Assembly (NCBI GenBank): GCA_012522795.1
Contig: JAAYJT010000010.1
Coordinates: 1-37,367, forward strand
Length of the DNA stretch: 37,367 nt
Reading direction: 5' to 3'
From: Bacteroidales bacterium
GTDB taxonomy: Bacteria > Bacteroidota > Bacteroidia > Bacteroidales > JAAYJT01
Positions 8,812 through 17,765 of the stretch are shown here, piece after piece; the first letter of the stretch is position 1; each line of letters opens with the position of its first letter. The notes beneath the pieces were generated by a model, which did not search any database, was not told the DNA's origin, and was given only the letters and a program-made list of their open reading frames with translations. A program made the position numbers and the translations under genes.

Positions 8812-11247
8812 TTAACTATATTTTAAAGTGAGCAAAATTTCCTGCTTGTGTTTATGAGGGTAATTAATTACAAGGCGATCATCAGAATAATTTAAATCAA
8901 TCTGTTTATCATCAAGATGGATCAGACTGATATTTTTAACTCCCTCACCTTCCAAAACAATTTCACCCTTAAGATCCCTGTCGCCATACAACCTGAAGCC
9001 AATTTCATCCTTATTTACTGCAATGTCAAGAATATCGGAAGTGCTGTGAAGAAGCCTGATCTCATCAGTCACTGGCAGACAAATGGGTGTAAGAATGCTA
9101 TACAGGGGAGGAATCAGGATATCTTCACCTGAATACGGAATATGAACAATTTCTCCATTCGCTGGATTCGTGTATGATATTCTGGATTTTTGCACTTCGT
9201 TGAAATAATTGCCAATAAAAAGAATTCCTGAATCTTCGCGAGTAAATCTTTCTCTCACTGTAACATTATCATTAGAGGAAACTGCCAGTCTTAAAACAGC
9301 TTCTGATCTGCGTAACAAAGCTTCATAAACCGGCTTATGTCCTTCGGTATCAAACCCGAGCCAGGTTCCCAGGAAAACAACACTGCCTTTGCCGGATTTC
9401 TTAATAAAACCACAAGCTGTTTCATTAAGGGTTCGTGCAATGATTTCAGCATCACCCAAGGATTTATCAGCAAAAACAATTTGCGGATTTGCGCATTTAA
9501 TATCTTTAAAGCCAAGGATATCAATCAAAGGCGAGTTTATAACTTCTGCCTTTTCAGGATGACAGTTTAATGTGTCTCTGAGAACAGAACATGGTTCCTG
9601 CCTTAAAGTACGATCAGGCAAATACGGATATATTACCAATTGTCCGCCATTACTTGCATAATCGGCTAAAACCTGCTGATCTTCTGCATCCATTTCATCA
9701 GTACAAAAAGCCCATACCTGAGCATACTTCCCAAGACTTTCAGCAGAAGCTCCGATCAGATCAGCCATGTCATAGTCAATATTCAGAACCTGCAACACTT
9801 TTAGTAAACCATCGAAATACGCAGGACGGCGAATTTTTGAAGGAACAAATCTGAGATCACAAGCTCCATTTTCAGGTCGTTCAAGTTCGGTAGCATAATA
9901 CGGAGGATAAAACAAAACACAGATATCTGCTTTGCGTTCAGCATTAACTATCAAATTCTCTGACACTTTAATAAGTCTGCTCATACGTTCTACCAGGTCA
10001 AAGGCAGAACTACGTTCACCTTGTGCATTAAGCGGAGTGAACCAGTAAAAGGTATCTCCCGAATATCCTTTATGTTCCGGATTAAGCCCTTGCGAAAACA
10101 TATAATAATTCCACCCTTTTAGCCCGTTGGCAATACTTGCCTTGTAAAACAGCTCCATCTCACGTGGATTGGTCACAACGTGGTATTCGCGTGAGCCACT
10201 CTGAAACTCAGCAGCAAACAAAGGTTTATCTCCCTGTATTGTAGCTGTTATATCATTAATAATACGATTATCGTGCATATTACGGTAAGAAACAAACTCC
10301 GGTATATGATCAACCCCGAAAATGATCTCACTTTTATCGCCAAACAAATCATCGTACATGGTGATATTTACCGGAAATTCATATCCGCTGCCATAAATCC
10401 AGCCAGGCAGGTTATGAAATAAAAGCAATCCAATATTTTTCTCTCTGATCATGGCGGTAAGTAGTCGTAAGTATTCGCCATAATAACGGCGCCAGAATCT
10501 ATGCCATTCATAGTCTCTGCTTCTATCACCTTTTGAAGTGTAAGGTCTCACGCCATCAGGAGGAGGCTCAACATTGTCAAATGATTGATAATCAGTATCC
10601 CAAAGTCTGTTTATTTCCGAAACCGAATTAAATGTTTGTTGCAGATATTTTACAAAGAGGTTTTTTACTTCTCCGCCATAATCAGCCTGATGGGCAAGCC
10701 ATGAAAACACACCTATTTCATTGCATAATTGCATCATGATTACAGGACCACCGGCATCAACTTCCTGACTGCCAATCAGTGGCATGATCTGGTCGTACCA
10801 CAATCTGACTTTTTCAAGATAAACCGGATGAAAAAGATTAACTCCTTCACTATCGACAATTTCCCCTTTTTGGTTCCTCATTTTAACATCATCACCATGT
10901 TTTTCAAGAAACCAGTCAGGGAGACCTGCTCCACGAAATTCAGCAAGAATAAAAGGTCCGGGTTTTACAATACAGTACAAACCATGTGATTTACATTTCT
11001 GCAACCACAATTTCAAATTTCGTTCAGGGCTGGTAGTTCCATCAAAATCAAATAATCCTTTTTCAGGTTCATGCCATGCCCATGGAATATAAGTGCTTAC
11101 AGCAAACAAACCGGATTCTTTTGCGGCTTCCAGGTGCTTATCCCATAAGCTCTGCTTTATCCTGAAATAATGGATCTCGCCTGAATTGAGGAATATTTTC
11201 CGGTCGTTAAAATAAAAACTGTCTTTCTTATAGCTGAATGTCATCAT
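8812..11247 (-). CDS. GH35 family enzyme, candidate beta-1,2-glucosyltransferase
   Basis: An 811-residue clan GH-A protein of family GH35, with no signal peptide, so cytoplasmic. Family landmarks are SGEIHYFRI (22-30), YIPWAWHEPEKG (53-64), VKPGPFILAEFRGAGLPDWF (94-113), the acid/base Glu177 in QLCNEIG and the nucleophile Glu347 in FAAEFQSG. C-terminal domains to about 811 resemble the beta-rich accessory domains of the family. Standard annotation would be beta-galactosidase, but nothing else in this operon handles galactose. A GH35 protein from Ignavibacterium album, encoded beside endo-beta-1,2-glucanase homologues, is known to be a beta-1,2-glucosyltransferase acting on sophoro-oligosaccharides. 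This gene has the same kind of neighbours and directly abuts the GH94 gene. I infer a transglycosidase or hydrolase on beta-1,2-gluco-oligosaccharides; beta-galactosidase remains possible. Family call high, activity moderate. Confidence 0.85.
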   Translation of the reverse strand: MMTFSYKKDSFYFNDRKIFLNSGEIHYFRIKQSLWDKHLEAAKESGLFAVSTYIPWAWHEPEKGLFDFDGTTSPERNLKLWLQKCKSHGLYCIVKPGPFILAEFRGAGLPDWFLEKHGDDVKMRNQKGEIVDSEGVNLFHPVYLEKVRLWYDQIMPLIGSQEVDAGGPVIMMQLCNEIGVFSWLAHQADYGGEVKNLFVKYLQQTFNSVSEINRLWDTDYQSFDNVEPPPDGVRPYTSKGDRSRDYEWHRFWRRYYGEYLRLLTAMIREKNIGLLLFHNLPGWIYGSGYEFPVNITMYDDLFGDKSEIIFGVDHIPEFVSYRNMHDNRIINDITATIQGDKPLFAAEFQSGSREYHVVTNPREMELFYKASIANGLKGWNYYMFSQGLNPEHKGYSGDTFYWFTPLNAQGERSSAFDLVERMSRLIKVSENLIVNAERKADICVLFYPPYYATELERPENGACDLRFVPSKIRRPAYFDGLLKVLQVLNIDYDMADLIGASAESLGKYAQVWAFCTDEMDAEDQQVLADYASNGGQLVIYPYLPDRTLRQEPCSVLRDTLNCHPEKAEVINSPLIDILGFKDIKCANPQIVFADKSLGDAEIIARTLNETACGFIKKSGKGSVVFLGTWLGFDTEGHKPVYEALLRRSEAVLRLAVSSNDNVTVRERFTREDSGILFIGNYFNEVQKSRISYTNPANGEIVHIPYSGEDILIPPLYSILTPICLPVTDEIRLLHSTSDILDIAVNKDEIGFRLYGDRDLKGEIVLEGEGVKNISLIHLDDKQIDLNYSDDRLVINYPHKHKQEILLTLKYS

Positions 11248-11274
11248 ATTGTTGTTTATTCATCATATCGCAAA

Positions 11275-13065
11275 TTAATCATCTGCATTTTTATCTTTGA
11301 ACTCGTTACCAATATTTCTAAGCTTCAGTAATTCCTTTATCTCATGGCTTCGTTTCTCAGTGAGGGTGTACCGCAAAATGAAAAAGATTGAAAAGATGCT
11401 TAGAAGTAACGGAAGTCCAATTTCTACAATCCTCATCATCAGTAATGTATAAGGCGATTGTTTTGTTAAAATAGTTATTTCTTTTTCAATAGTATTAAGT
11501 TCGGTTTCAAATAATCCATCAGGTAACTCCGGATCAAGAGCGATTAGCCTCTCCCTGACATTCTCAACTGATTTTAATAAAAATTGATAATGATTATGGC
11601 TGTGTTTTGTGTTTGCAGCTTTGATTTCCAGATGGTTCTCAAGTTCTTCACAACGCAATAATGATTTTGCTAAAAGACTGTCAATAGTTGGATTTGTAGC
11701 TGCATTTTCGTTGCTGACCTGAATTTCGCTTCGCAATTCCCTGATGCTGCCCTGAAGAGAATCCACTTTTGTAACCTGCGTCTGATCGAACATTGTTAAA
11801 ACAATCAAAGCACCGGCTACAAAGCTTGCAAGAGCCGTTCCCATTTTTATGAACCACCAGAAAATCGAATAAAAACTACCTTCGGTACGCTGACCCGTTT
11901 TTAGATCATCTTCATCGCATATATCGCCAACCATTGATGAGCCAAGAGTAAAGAAAAACAACATGCCTGACGACAGCAGGATAGTAGGTATAATTATCAG
12001 ATAAGGATACTCAGGATTGTAACAAACTATTTTGGACAATTGCGCCAAAACCATCATTGCAATAGCAAGAACAAGAGTTGAGCGTTTGCCAAGCTTCGGG
12101 CTTATCCAGTTCAGCGGAAAAACTGCGAGTACTCCTGTAATAGCCCATATCGTTCCATTAATACCAAGTAAATAAGCACCTTCCATTTTATCACCACCAA
12201 AAACATAGAAAATAGGAATATAGGATCCCAGAAGGTTCACAAAATTAAAACCCATGGCAAGAGTGAAAATGGTAAGAGTGAGCATTATAAAATTCCTGTT
12301 CGAGGCGGCATGCTTCATATTTTTCCAGAAAGGAGATTTTTCCTGCTTTGAAACCCTTGCAAATTCAGGCTCGCGAAGTTTTATGCTCCACCAGAATGAC
12401 AATGGTATTAAAAAAGCAGCAATAAGTAGTGAAACATAACGCATTCCGTCAGCCTCATTACCCCCGGTGCCTCTGAAAAACTCACGGTTTGCAAGCCAGA
12501 AAAGCCATGGAGTACTCATTGCAAAAATGTTTCCAACAAAACTCTTAGCGCTGAACAGTCGTGTACGCTCATGGTAATCGGTGGTCATTTCCATACCCAA
12601 AGCACCATGAGGTATCTCAAAAATTGTTGTTGAAGTATAGAAAAGCAGTAATGCCAGAAGTATATAAACCAGTTGAAAAGCCTGAAACTGACTTTTAGAA
12701 GGGAACCATGAATGAACCAGCTCGCCTTTTGGTATCCACCATAATATCACAAAAGTTATGGCTACCAGTATTCCTCCAATAAGCAGGTAAGGACGCCTGC
12801 GCCCCCATCGGGTTCTGGTATTGTCAGAAAGATGACCAATAATAGGGTCGGAAACTGCATCCCAAAGGCGGGGAATTATTAAAATCACTCCCAGCCAGAA
12901 AGCACTCAGCCCAAGGCTGATATTTCCCATTAATCCCACAAGAATACCGGCAATATTAAAAAGTGCAATCGGAATAATACCACCGGCACCATAAGCTGCT
13001 AACTGCGAAAACTTTATCCGGTCTTCCGATCCGGTATTATTCAATTTTGCTTTAGATTCACTCAT
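11275..13065 (-). CDS. GPH-family cation:glycoside symporter with long periplasmic insert
   Basis: A 596-residue member of the glycoside-pentoside-hexuronide:cation symporter family (MelB-like, MFS_2). The cytoplasmic loop motif RLWDAVSDPIIGHLSDNT (66-83), followed by WGRRRPYLLIG, and the second-half loop with GDICDEDDLKTGQRTEGSFY (380-399) are typical. Normal members are 450-500 residues. This one carries an extra stretch at about 428-538 between the last two membrane helices, which the topology places in the periplasm. It is rich in Leu/Glu heptad-like patterns (for example SLQGSIRELRSEIQ and LLRCEELENHLEI), suggesting a coiled-coil hairpin. Located between the toroid protein and the GH35/GH94 pair, it is the best candidate for importing sophorose or short beta-1,2-gluco-oligosaccharides to the two cytoplasmic enzymes. 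Coupling ion and substrate are inferred. Confidence 0.9.
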   Translation of the reverse strand: MSESKAKLNNTGSEDRIKFSQLAAYGAGGIIPIALFNIAGILVGLMGNISLGLSAFWLGVILIIPRLWDAVSDPIIGHLSDNTRTRWGRRRPYLLIGGILVAITFVILWWIPKGELVHSWFPSKSQFQAFQLVYILLALLLFYTSTTIFEIPHGALGMEMTTDYHERTRLFSAKSFVGNIFAMSTPWLFWLANREFFRGTGGNEADGMRYVSLLIAAFLIPLSFWWSIKLREPEFARVSKQEKSPFWKNMKHAASNRNFIMLTLTIFTLAMGFNFVNLLGSYIPIFYVFGGDKMEGAYLLGINGTIWAITGVLAVFPLNWISPKLGKRSTLVLAIAMMVLAQLSKIVCYNPEYPYLIIIPTILLSSGMLFFFTLGSSMVGDICDEDDLKTGQRTEGSFYSIFWWFIKMGTALASFVAGALIVLTMFDQTQVTKVDSLQGSIRELRSEIQVSNENAATNPTIDSLLAKSLLRCEELENHLEIKAANTKHSHNHYQFLLKSVENVRERLIALDPELPDGLFETELNTIEKEITILTKQSPYTLLMMRIVEIGLPLLLSIFSIFFILRYTLTEKRSHEIKELLKLRNIGNEFKDKNADD

Positions 13066-13081
13066 AAATGAAGTTTTTTGC

Positions 13082-16000
13082 TTAGTAATAAATCAGTAGC
13101 TCGGCAGGAATTTCGTTGATCATGATCTCGTTATTAGTGAAATGCCTGGTTTCCTTGCTGTTAATCATAACTTTTAAAGGCAGTTTTGAACTGTTGAAAT
13201 TCTTAATTTTGATCCCGTTAGTAGGCAATTTAACATCGCCGGAAACTGAAAAACGATAGAAATCGTATTCTTTTTTGATTGAATATGATATTTCTCCGAA
13301 ATAAGTAGGGAGATCTTCCACTGACATACCTTCGGGAGAGTCAATCCAATCCTGATAAAGCGCCGGAGCTAACACAAGGGACTGATCATATTCGTTTTCA
13401 TAAACAAACATTGTCCGAAAAGCATTAATAAAATCGCTGCCTACCCAGGTATGGGGCATATCGCCTATGAACCGGGGTACACGGTAATCTTTCCATACAA
13501 TCTCAGCCCAGTGATACCATCCCTGAGGCCGCTGATCATCAAGCAAAAATTCCAATAGCTCATGTGCCCTGTCGGGCTGGTCAAGTATGATAAAAGAACC
13601 AATCAAACGGTTTTCATAAGGTGTGTAATCCCGCCATTCTATTTTAGTATCCCTTCGATCCTTGAAATATTCATAATACTTATTGAAAGTATTGTAAATC
13701 TGAGGTTTAGGCAGATTTTTCAATTCATTGCAGGGAGTAAGTGCCACAGTAGTTGAGGTGGCATCAAAATCACCAAGTTCCACGCAACCTGGTATAAAAT
13801 CAATGCCCCTGATTTTCATTGCAGCTCTGATTGAATTGTAAAGATTAACTTCAAAAGTGTCTTTCAACATTTTAATCCGCTCATAATTTTCGGTTTCGCC
13901 AAGTATCTTTTGAATTTCTGCAGCATCCTTCAAACCTTTTATTGTAAAAAAATTATCCCAGTATGAGTGCATTGGCTTCTCTGAATAGCCCTCATGACTG
14001 ATAGATTCCGGAACCAACCCATAATATGCTCTAACGCTGTCGTTACCATATTTAAAATGATCAACTGAACGTTCTGCCACGAGCGATGCAATGTAATCTG
14101 CAGCCATTAACACATGTTTATTTTTCGAACGCAAAAAAGCAGTGTCTTTTGTGAAATTGAAATATTCGCGTATCAGATAAATCAGTTGACCGTGACTGTC
14201 GTTTTCCGGCACAGGGTCAGGACCACGGAAATCAACCACACATGGAACCTTACCGTTTTCATACTGATGTGGTGCATACCAGTTAATAAAATCCCTCACT
14301 TCATCAATAATTCCGGATTTCAACAATGCTGAAGATGTTAATGCTCCATCGCGTATCCAGCTTCTTTCATACGAACGCGAACCCGGCTGAATACCAGCTA
14401 AATCGCGATTAATAAGTATGTAGATCAGGTTGGCTTTATATGTATTTATAATCCTGTCAGCCGAAGATGGCAGATTAAACCTGATTTTGTCAACTTTTGA
14501 CCTCCAGAAATCTGCTGATTTGTTAAATTCAACACTGGCAGCATCAGGGTCTGAATTTTGATCAATAAAAGCTTCTTCATAAAATGGAATAAGCATGTAA
14601 AACTCTTTAATACCGCCCGGATTCAGATTTAAAGAATATTTTATCACACCGCTAACAAGTCCGTGCTCATCGGTAACACTGGTTATATCCGGCATTAAGC
14701 CTTTTGAGAGCAGATCAGCAATATTTCCATTATCGAAACTTACAGCTCCCAAAGCATCATATTTTTGTTGTGGTATTATTACTTTATCATTTACTGCTAT
14801 TACTCCGTTATCTTCGCTGATGCTTTTGATCTTCCCCACTCCTCCCGGTAAATTCAGGAACTGGTAATACGGATTGACCTGAAAAGGACGTATAATCAAA
14901 AACAAATCAAATTCAATTGGCTCCGTGTTCCTATTTTCAAGTGTATAACGTATATCGAGCATTGAGTTCTTATTTGCTTCACCTATTGAAGCAACAGAAA
15001 CAGAGAGTTTTATACCTTCACACAACCACTGAACTGTGGGCAGGAAAGTAAAGTTTTCATACCTTCCGTCAAAACCAAGGGATTGCGACTTCTGAACGTT
15101 ATTCCAGTTATAAAGTTTGTTATTTGCCCTGATCATGGGTTCAATTGAAAAAGAAGCCTTGTCAGCCTCTATCATACCATCTTCGTTTATCAAAGCTTCC
15201 CTGACATCATTATTCACTCCGCTGATAGTCCAGTATGAAGCCTGTTCAGTAAAATACCGGGGATAATACCCTAATGCAGAATTTTTGGCAACATATCTGA
15301 AAAAATCATTAGGAGTCAGGGATTCCAATACTTCAAGGAATTCAATTTCCCTGATCCCGTATCCCTTTTCTGAAGAGAAATTTATAAGTTCAAGGCGTAA
15401 GAACCGTGCCTGAGCCTCAGGCAAACGAATAAAACTAACATCTGTCTGGTTGTTCCTGACTGAATAGGCTTTCTCCCAATCCCTGGCATCACCTGAGATA
15501 AATACATCAAAATCTTTTGCAAAATGATCTTCCAGCCATCTTATCTGCAAGCCTCCGAATTCACGGCTCATTTTAAAATCAATATTTACCGTTTGATTAC
15601 CCGAACATTTGCTAAACCAATATGTCTCTGCTGACCTGTCCAGCATATTATCTGCTGTATTGTTTTTCAGAAGCGATGAAGTATTTACTGATGGCTGCGG
15701 ATATTCTTTTATCTCTGCTGGCAGAGGTTCGAACTTCAGGTCATCAAGCCATATAGTACCTTTGCCGCCAACAAAGGAAGCAATTGTGAATTCAATCCGG
15801 TCAATACGCTTCAGGTTTCTGTCGCTTGCAGGACCCCATGCAAAATCAATATGGCGCTTTTTTATACGGATTTTCTTCCATTCTTCAGGAAATTTATAAT
15901 TGCGGTTATTCACCCACCAGACATTGTCGCCGGATTCGTCAATAAACTTGATTTCAAAATTATTATCAGGCGATTGGGCTTTCAGATAAAAAGTAAATTC

Positions 16001-16261
16001 ATAATTCTCAGGAAGATCAATCGGAAAAAACTTCTGAACCCCACCATAACCGGTACCTTTCGTAAAATCATAATCAAAACGGATGGCTTTACCAGTCAAA
16101 CCCTGTTCAATATCAAGCTTAAGCTCAACACCATCAGATTTTATAAAATTCCAGCCTTCAGTGGTTTCAAATTCATCAAGAACTATGATCTGGGAAAACA
16201 AAAACCGGCATATCAACAGGAGCAAAAATAAAGCAATAAACCTTGAGTAGTATCTATTCAT
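13082..16261 (-). CDS. Secreted CBM-discoidin-alpha/alpha-toroid putative glycosidase
   Basis: A 1059-residue exported protein. Layout by eye: signal peptide 1-23; a CBM11/CIA30-like jelly roll (about 25-180, starting LDEFETTEGW and ending TIWLDDLKFEP); an F5/8 type C discoidin domain (about 187-312); a beta-sandwich linker domain (about 317-595); an alpha/alpha toroid (about 597-952); and a small C-terminal beta domain. The toroid has SWIRDGALTSSALL, a PENDSHGQLIYLIREYF segment, VELGDFDATSTT and WAEIVWKDYRVPRFIGDMPH. These recall GH15/GH63/GH94-type six-hairpin glycosidases, but I cannot assign a known GH family. Candidate acids are the Asp of WIRDG, Glu of VELGD and Glu of WAEIVW. The frame extends to a TTG at 16270, but ATG 16261 gives a proper signal peptide. 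It lies 30 bases after the second GH144 gene. Most likely it attacks or binds beta-1,2-glucan fragments in the periplasm. Confidence 0.8.
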   Translation of the reverse strand: MNRYYSRFIALFLLLLICRFLFSQIIVLDEFETTEGWNFIKSDGVELKLDIEQGLTGKAIRFDYDFTKGTGYGGVQKFFPIDLPENYEFTFYLKAQSPDNNFEIKFIDESGDNVWWVNNRNYKFPEEWKKIRIKKRHIDFAWGPASDRNLKRIDRIEFTIASFVGGKGTIWLDDLKFEPLPAEIKEYPQPSVNTSSLLKNNTADNMLDRSAETYWFSKCSGNQTVNIDFKMSREFGGLQIRWLEDHFAKDFDVFISGDARDWEKAYSVRNNQTDVSFIRLPEAQARFLRLELINFSSEKGYGIREIEFLEVLESLTPNDFFRYVAKNSALGYYPRYFTEQASYWTISGVNNDVREALINEDGMIEADKASFSIEPMIRANNKLYNWNNVQKSQSLGFDGRYENFTFLPTVQWLCEGIKLSVSVASIGEANKNSMLDIRYTLENRNTEPIEFDLFLIIRPFQVNPYYQFLNLPGGVGKIKSISEDNGVIAVNDKVIIPQQKYDALGAVSFDNGNIADLLSKGLMPDITSVTDEHGLVSGVIKYSLNLNPGGIKEFYMLIPFYEEAFIDQNSDPDAASVEFNKSADFWRSKVDKIRFNLPSSADRIINTYKANLIYILINRDLAGIQPGSRSYERSWIRDGALTSSALLKSGIIDEVRDFINWYAPHQYENGKVPCVVDFRGPDPVPENDSHGQLIYLIREYFNFTKDTAFLRSKNKHVLMAADYIASLVAERSVDHFKYGNDSVRAYYGLVPESISHEGYSEKPMHSYWDNFFTIKGLKDAAEIQKILGETENYERIKMLKDTFEVNLYNSIRAAMKIRGIDFIPGCVELGDFDATSTTVALTPCNELKNLPKPQIYNTFNKYYEYFKDRRDTKIEWRDYTPYENRLIGSFIILDQPDRAHELLEFLLDDQRPQGWYHWAEIVWKDYRVPRFIGDMPHTWVGSDFINAFRTMFVYENEYDQSLVLAPALYQDWIDSPEGMSVEDLPTYFGEISYSIKKEYDFYRFSVSGDVKLPTNGIKIKNFNSSKLPLKVMINSKETRHFTNNEIMINEIPAELLIYY

Positions 16262-16291
16262 GAAGATCAATATTTTGTATTTCCAATTTAT

Positions 16292-17680
16292 TTATTTCTG
16301 TGTCAGATACTCATAACCTAGTTTTTTCAACCCATTCTGAATTATACGATCTTTCATTACATAATTCCAGACCAGTCCTGACCTGAAGTTCTCAATCATA
16401 ATGATCATTGGTCCCTCAGCAATTCCCAGAAAATCGTCGTTTACCCAGTTAGCCGTGGGATTAAATGCATCATAATAGCCGTATTTACCCCATATTTTTG
16501 AACCATATCTTTTGTTTATTGCTTTGATGGTTGGTAAAACGATTTCAGGCGTAAAAGGCAGGGATGATAAAGAGGCATAAGGTGCAATGGTACCATCATC
16601 GAAATAATTAAAATCTGGTCCGCTTGTTCCTCTGCCTGCATATCCCAGAAATTCTCTTCCATTGGCATTGTATTTCTCAGTAGGACCATCACTGGCTGTT
16701 ATGCCCCAGCACAATGAGTCATAACCCTTCCATCCATAAGGATTATCCATGGCATATAATCTTTGCACAAAAGTAGCACGCCTGGAATTCTCAAAATAAT
16801 CAATGCCCTTTTCTTTCATATAGGGATCCACCAACCCACGATAGTCAATAAATGCATGAGAAAACTGATGACCAAACAAAGGCGGGAATACCACATGTGA
16901 ATAACCTTCGTAAGGAGTTTGCCATTTGTACGAGCTTAACCATGCGTTATAGCTTCTTTCTATATTTTCCATTCCAGTGCCGGCAGCAAGAGTGTAAAGA
17001 AAAAGTCCCTCATTATATCCATACCAACCCCAGTCAGTCCTGCCTTCCTCCGGCGACCAGCCCATTGATATAGTGTAAGGATGACGACTTTCAGCAGGCA
17101 TAGCAAAAATACTCCAGTCCATCCCTTCAAGTAATTTATCAGCATACAGACGTATTTGTGTTTCTGTTATATTATCTATGTTAAAATAGTTTCGTGCGAA
17201 AATGATCCCCATCATCAAAATACCTGTATCAATTGATGAAAGCTCACACTTCCATTCGCGTGTACCAGAATTCATTCTAAGAAAATGATAAAAAAATCCT
17301 TTATATCCGGTAGCATTGGTATCAGCACTCTGAGGCGCATTGTAAAAAAAATCCAGAATATTCATCACTATTTTGGCAGCATCTTCCCGTTCTATCCAGT
17401 TTCTTTCAATTCCCACAGCAAAAACCGGAATAGCAAAGCCGGTAGAGGCAATACTTGATGGCGCCCACTCTGAAGCACGGTCTTTTACAATTCCCCACTC
17501 CGGATGATGCTCGTTAACAAAAAACTGAAAAGTCTTTTTCTGTATAGTGTCAAGCATAAGTTCATCACCGGCTGACAAAGGATAATCAACCTTTCCATGA
17601 GATTTGAAAATCTGTTTTTCCGGTTGCCCACAAGACATTAACAGGGTTAGAAAAAACAAAAATAATGTACTGATCCTCAT
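16292..17680 (-). CDS. GH144-type (PF10091) glucanase lipoprotein, short form
   Basis: A 462-residue glycoamylase-domain (PF10091) protein. The short N-terminus MRISTLFLFFLTLLMSC gives a lipobox at Cys17, followed directly by the catalytic (alpha/alpha)6 toroid. Conserved points are FAVGIERNW, the GWYGYNE segment (Glu224, presumed general acid), GWKGYDSLCWGITASDGP, LSSLPFTPE and GYYDAFNP near the C-terminus. Genome pipelines call this family glucoamylase, but characterised bacterial members (GH144, founded on the Chitinophaga pinensis enzyme) are endo-beta-1,2-glucanases, and at least one Parabacteroides member releases sophorose. The open frame continues 19 codons upstream to 17737, but that extension would put hydrophilic residues ahead of the lipoprotein signal, so I chose the ATG at 17680. 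Residues after the Cys (GQPEKQ) are not acidic, suggesting a periplasm-facing lipoprotein. It may belong to a related beta-1,2-glucanase family rather than GH144 proper. Confidence 0.85.
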   Translation of the reverse strand: MRISTLFLFFLTLLMSCGQPEKQIFKSHGKVDYPLSAGDELMLDTIQKKTFQFFVNEHHPEWGIVKDRASEWAPSSIASTGFAIPVFAVGIERNWIEREDAAKIVMNILDFFYNAPQSADTNATGYKGFFYHFLRMNSGTREWKCELSSIDTGILMMGIIFARNYFNIDNITETQIRLYADKLLEGMDWSIFAMPAESRHPYTISMGWSPEEGRTDWGWYGYNEGLFLYTLAAGTGMENIERSYNAWLSSYKWQTPYEGYSHVVFPPLFGHQFSHAFIDYRGLVDPYMKEKGIDYFENSRRATFVQRLYAMDNPYGWKGYDSLCWGITASDGPTEKYNANGREFLGYAGRGTSGPDFNYFDDGTIAPYASLSSLPFTPEIVLPTIKAINKRYGSKIWGKYGYYDAFNPTANWVNDDFLGIAEGPMIIMIENFRSGLVWNYVMKDRIIQNGLKKLGYEYLTQK

Positions 17681-17765
17681 ATTATTAACAAGGTTTTGAA
17701 ATGGTTTATTCTTATTCTTACAAATCATTATAATCATTTTACTTATTTCTTAATTCAGAAAAACA

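Noticed and set aside
8812-11247. A galactan or lactose locus based on GH35
   Set aside because: No GH2, GH42, GH43, GH53, galactokinase or other galactose gene is nearby, and all other enzymes point to glucose polymers.
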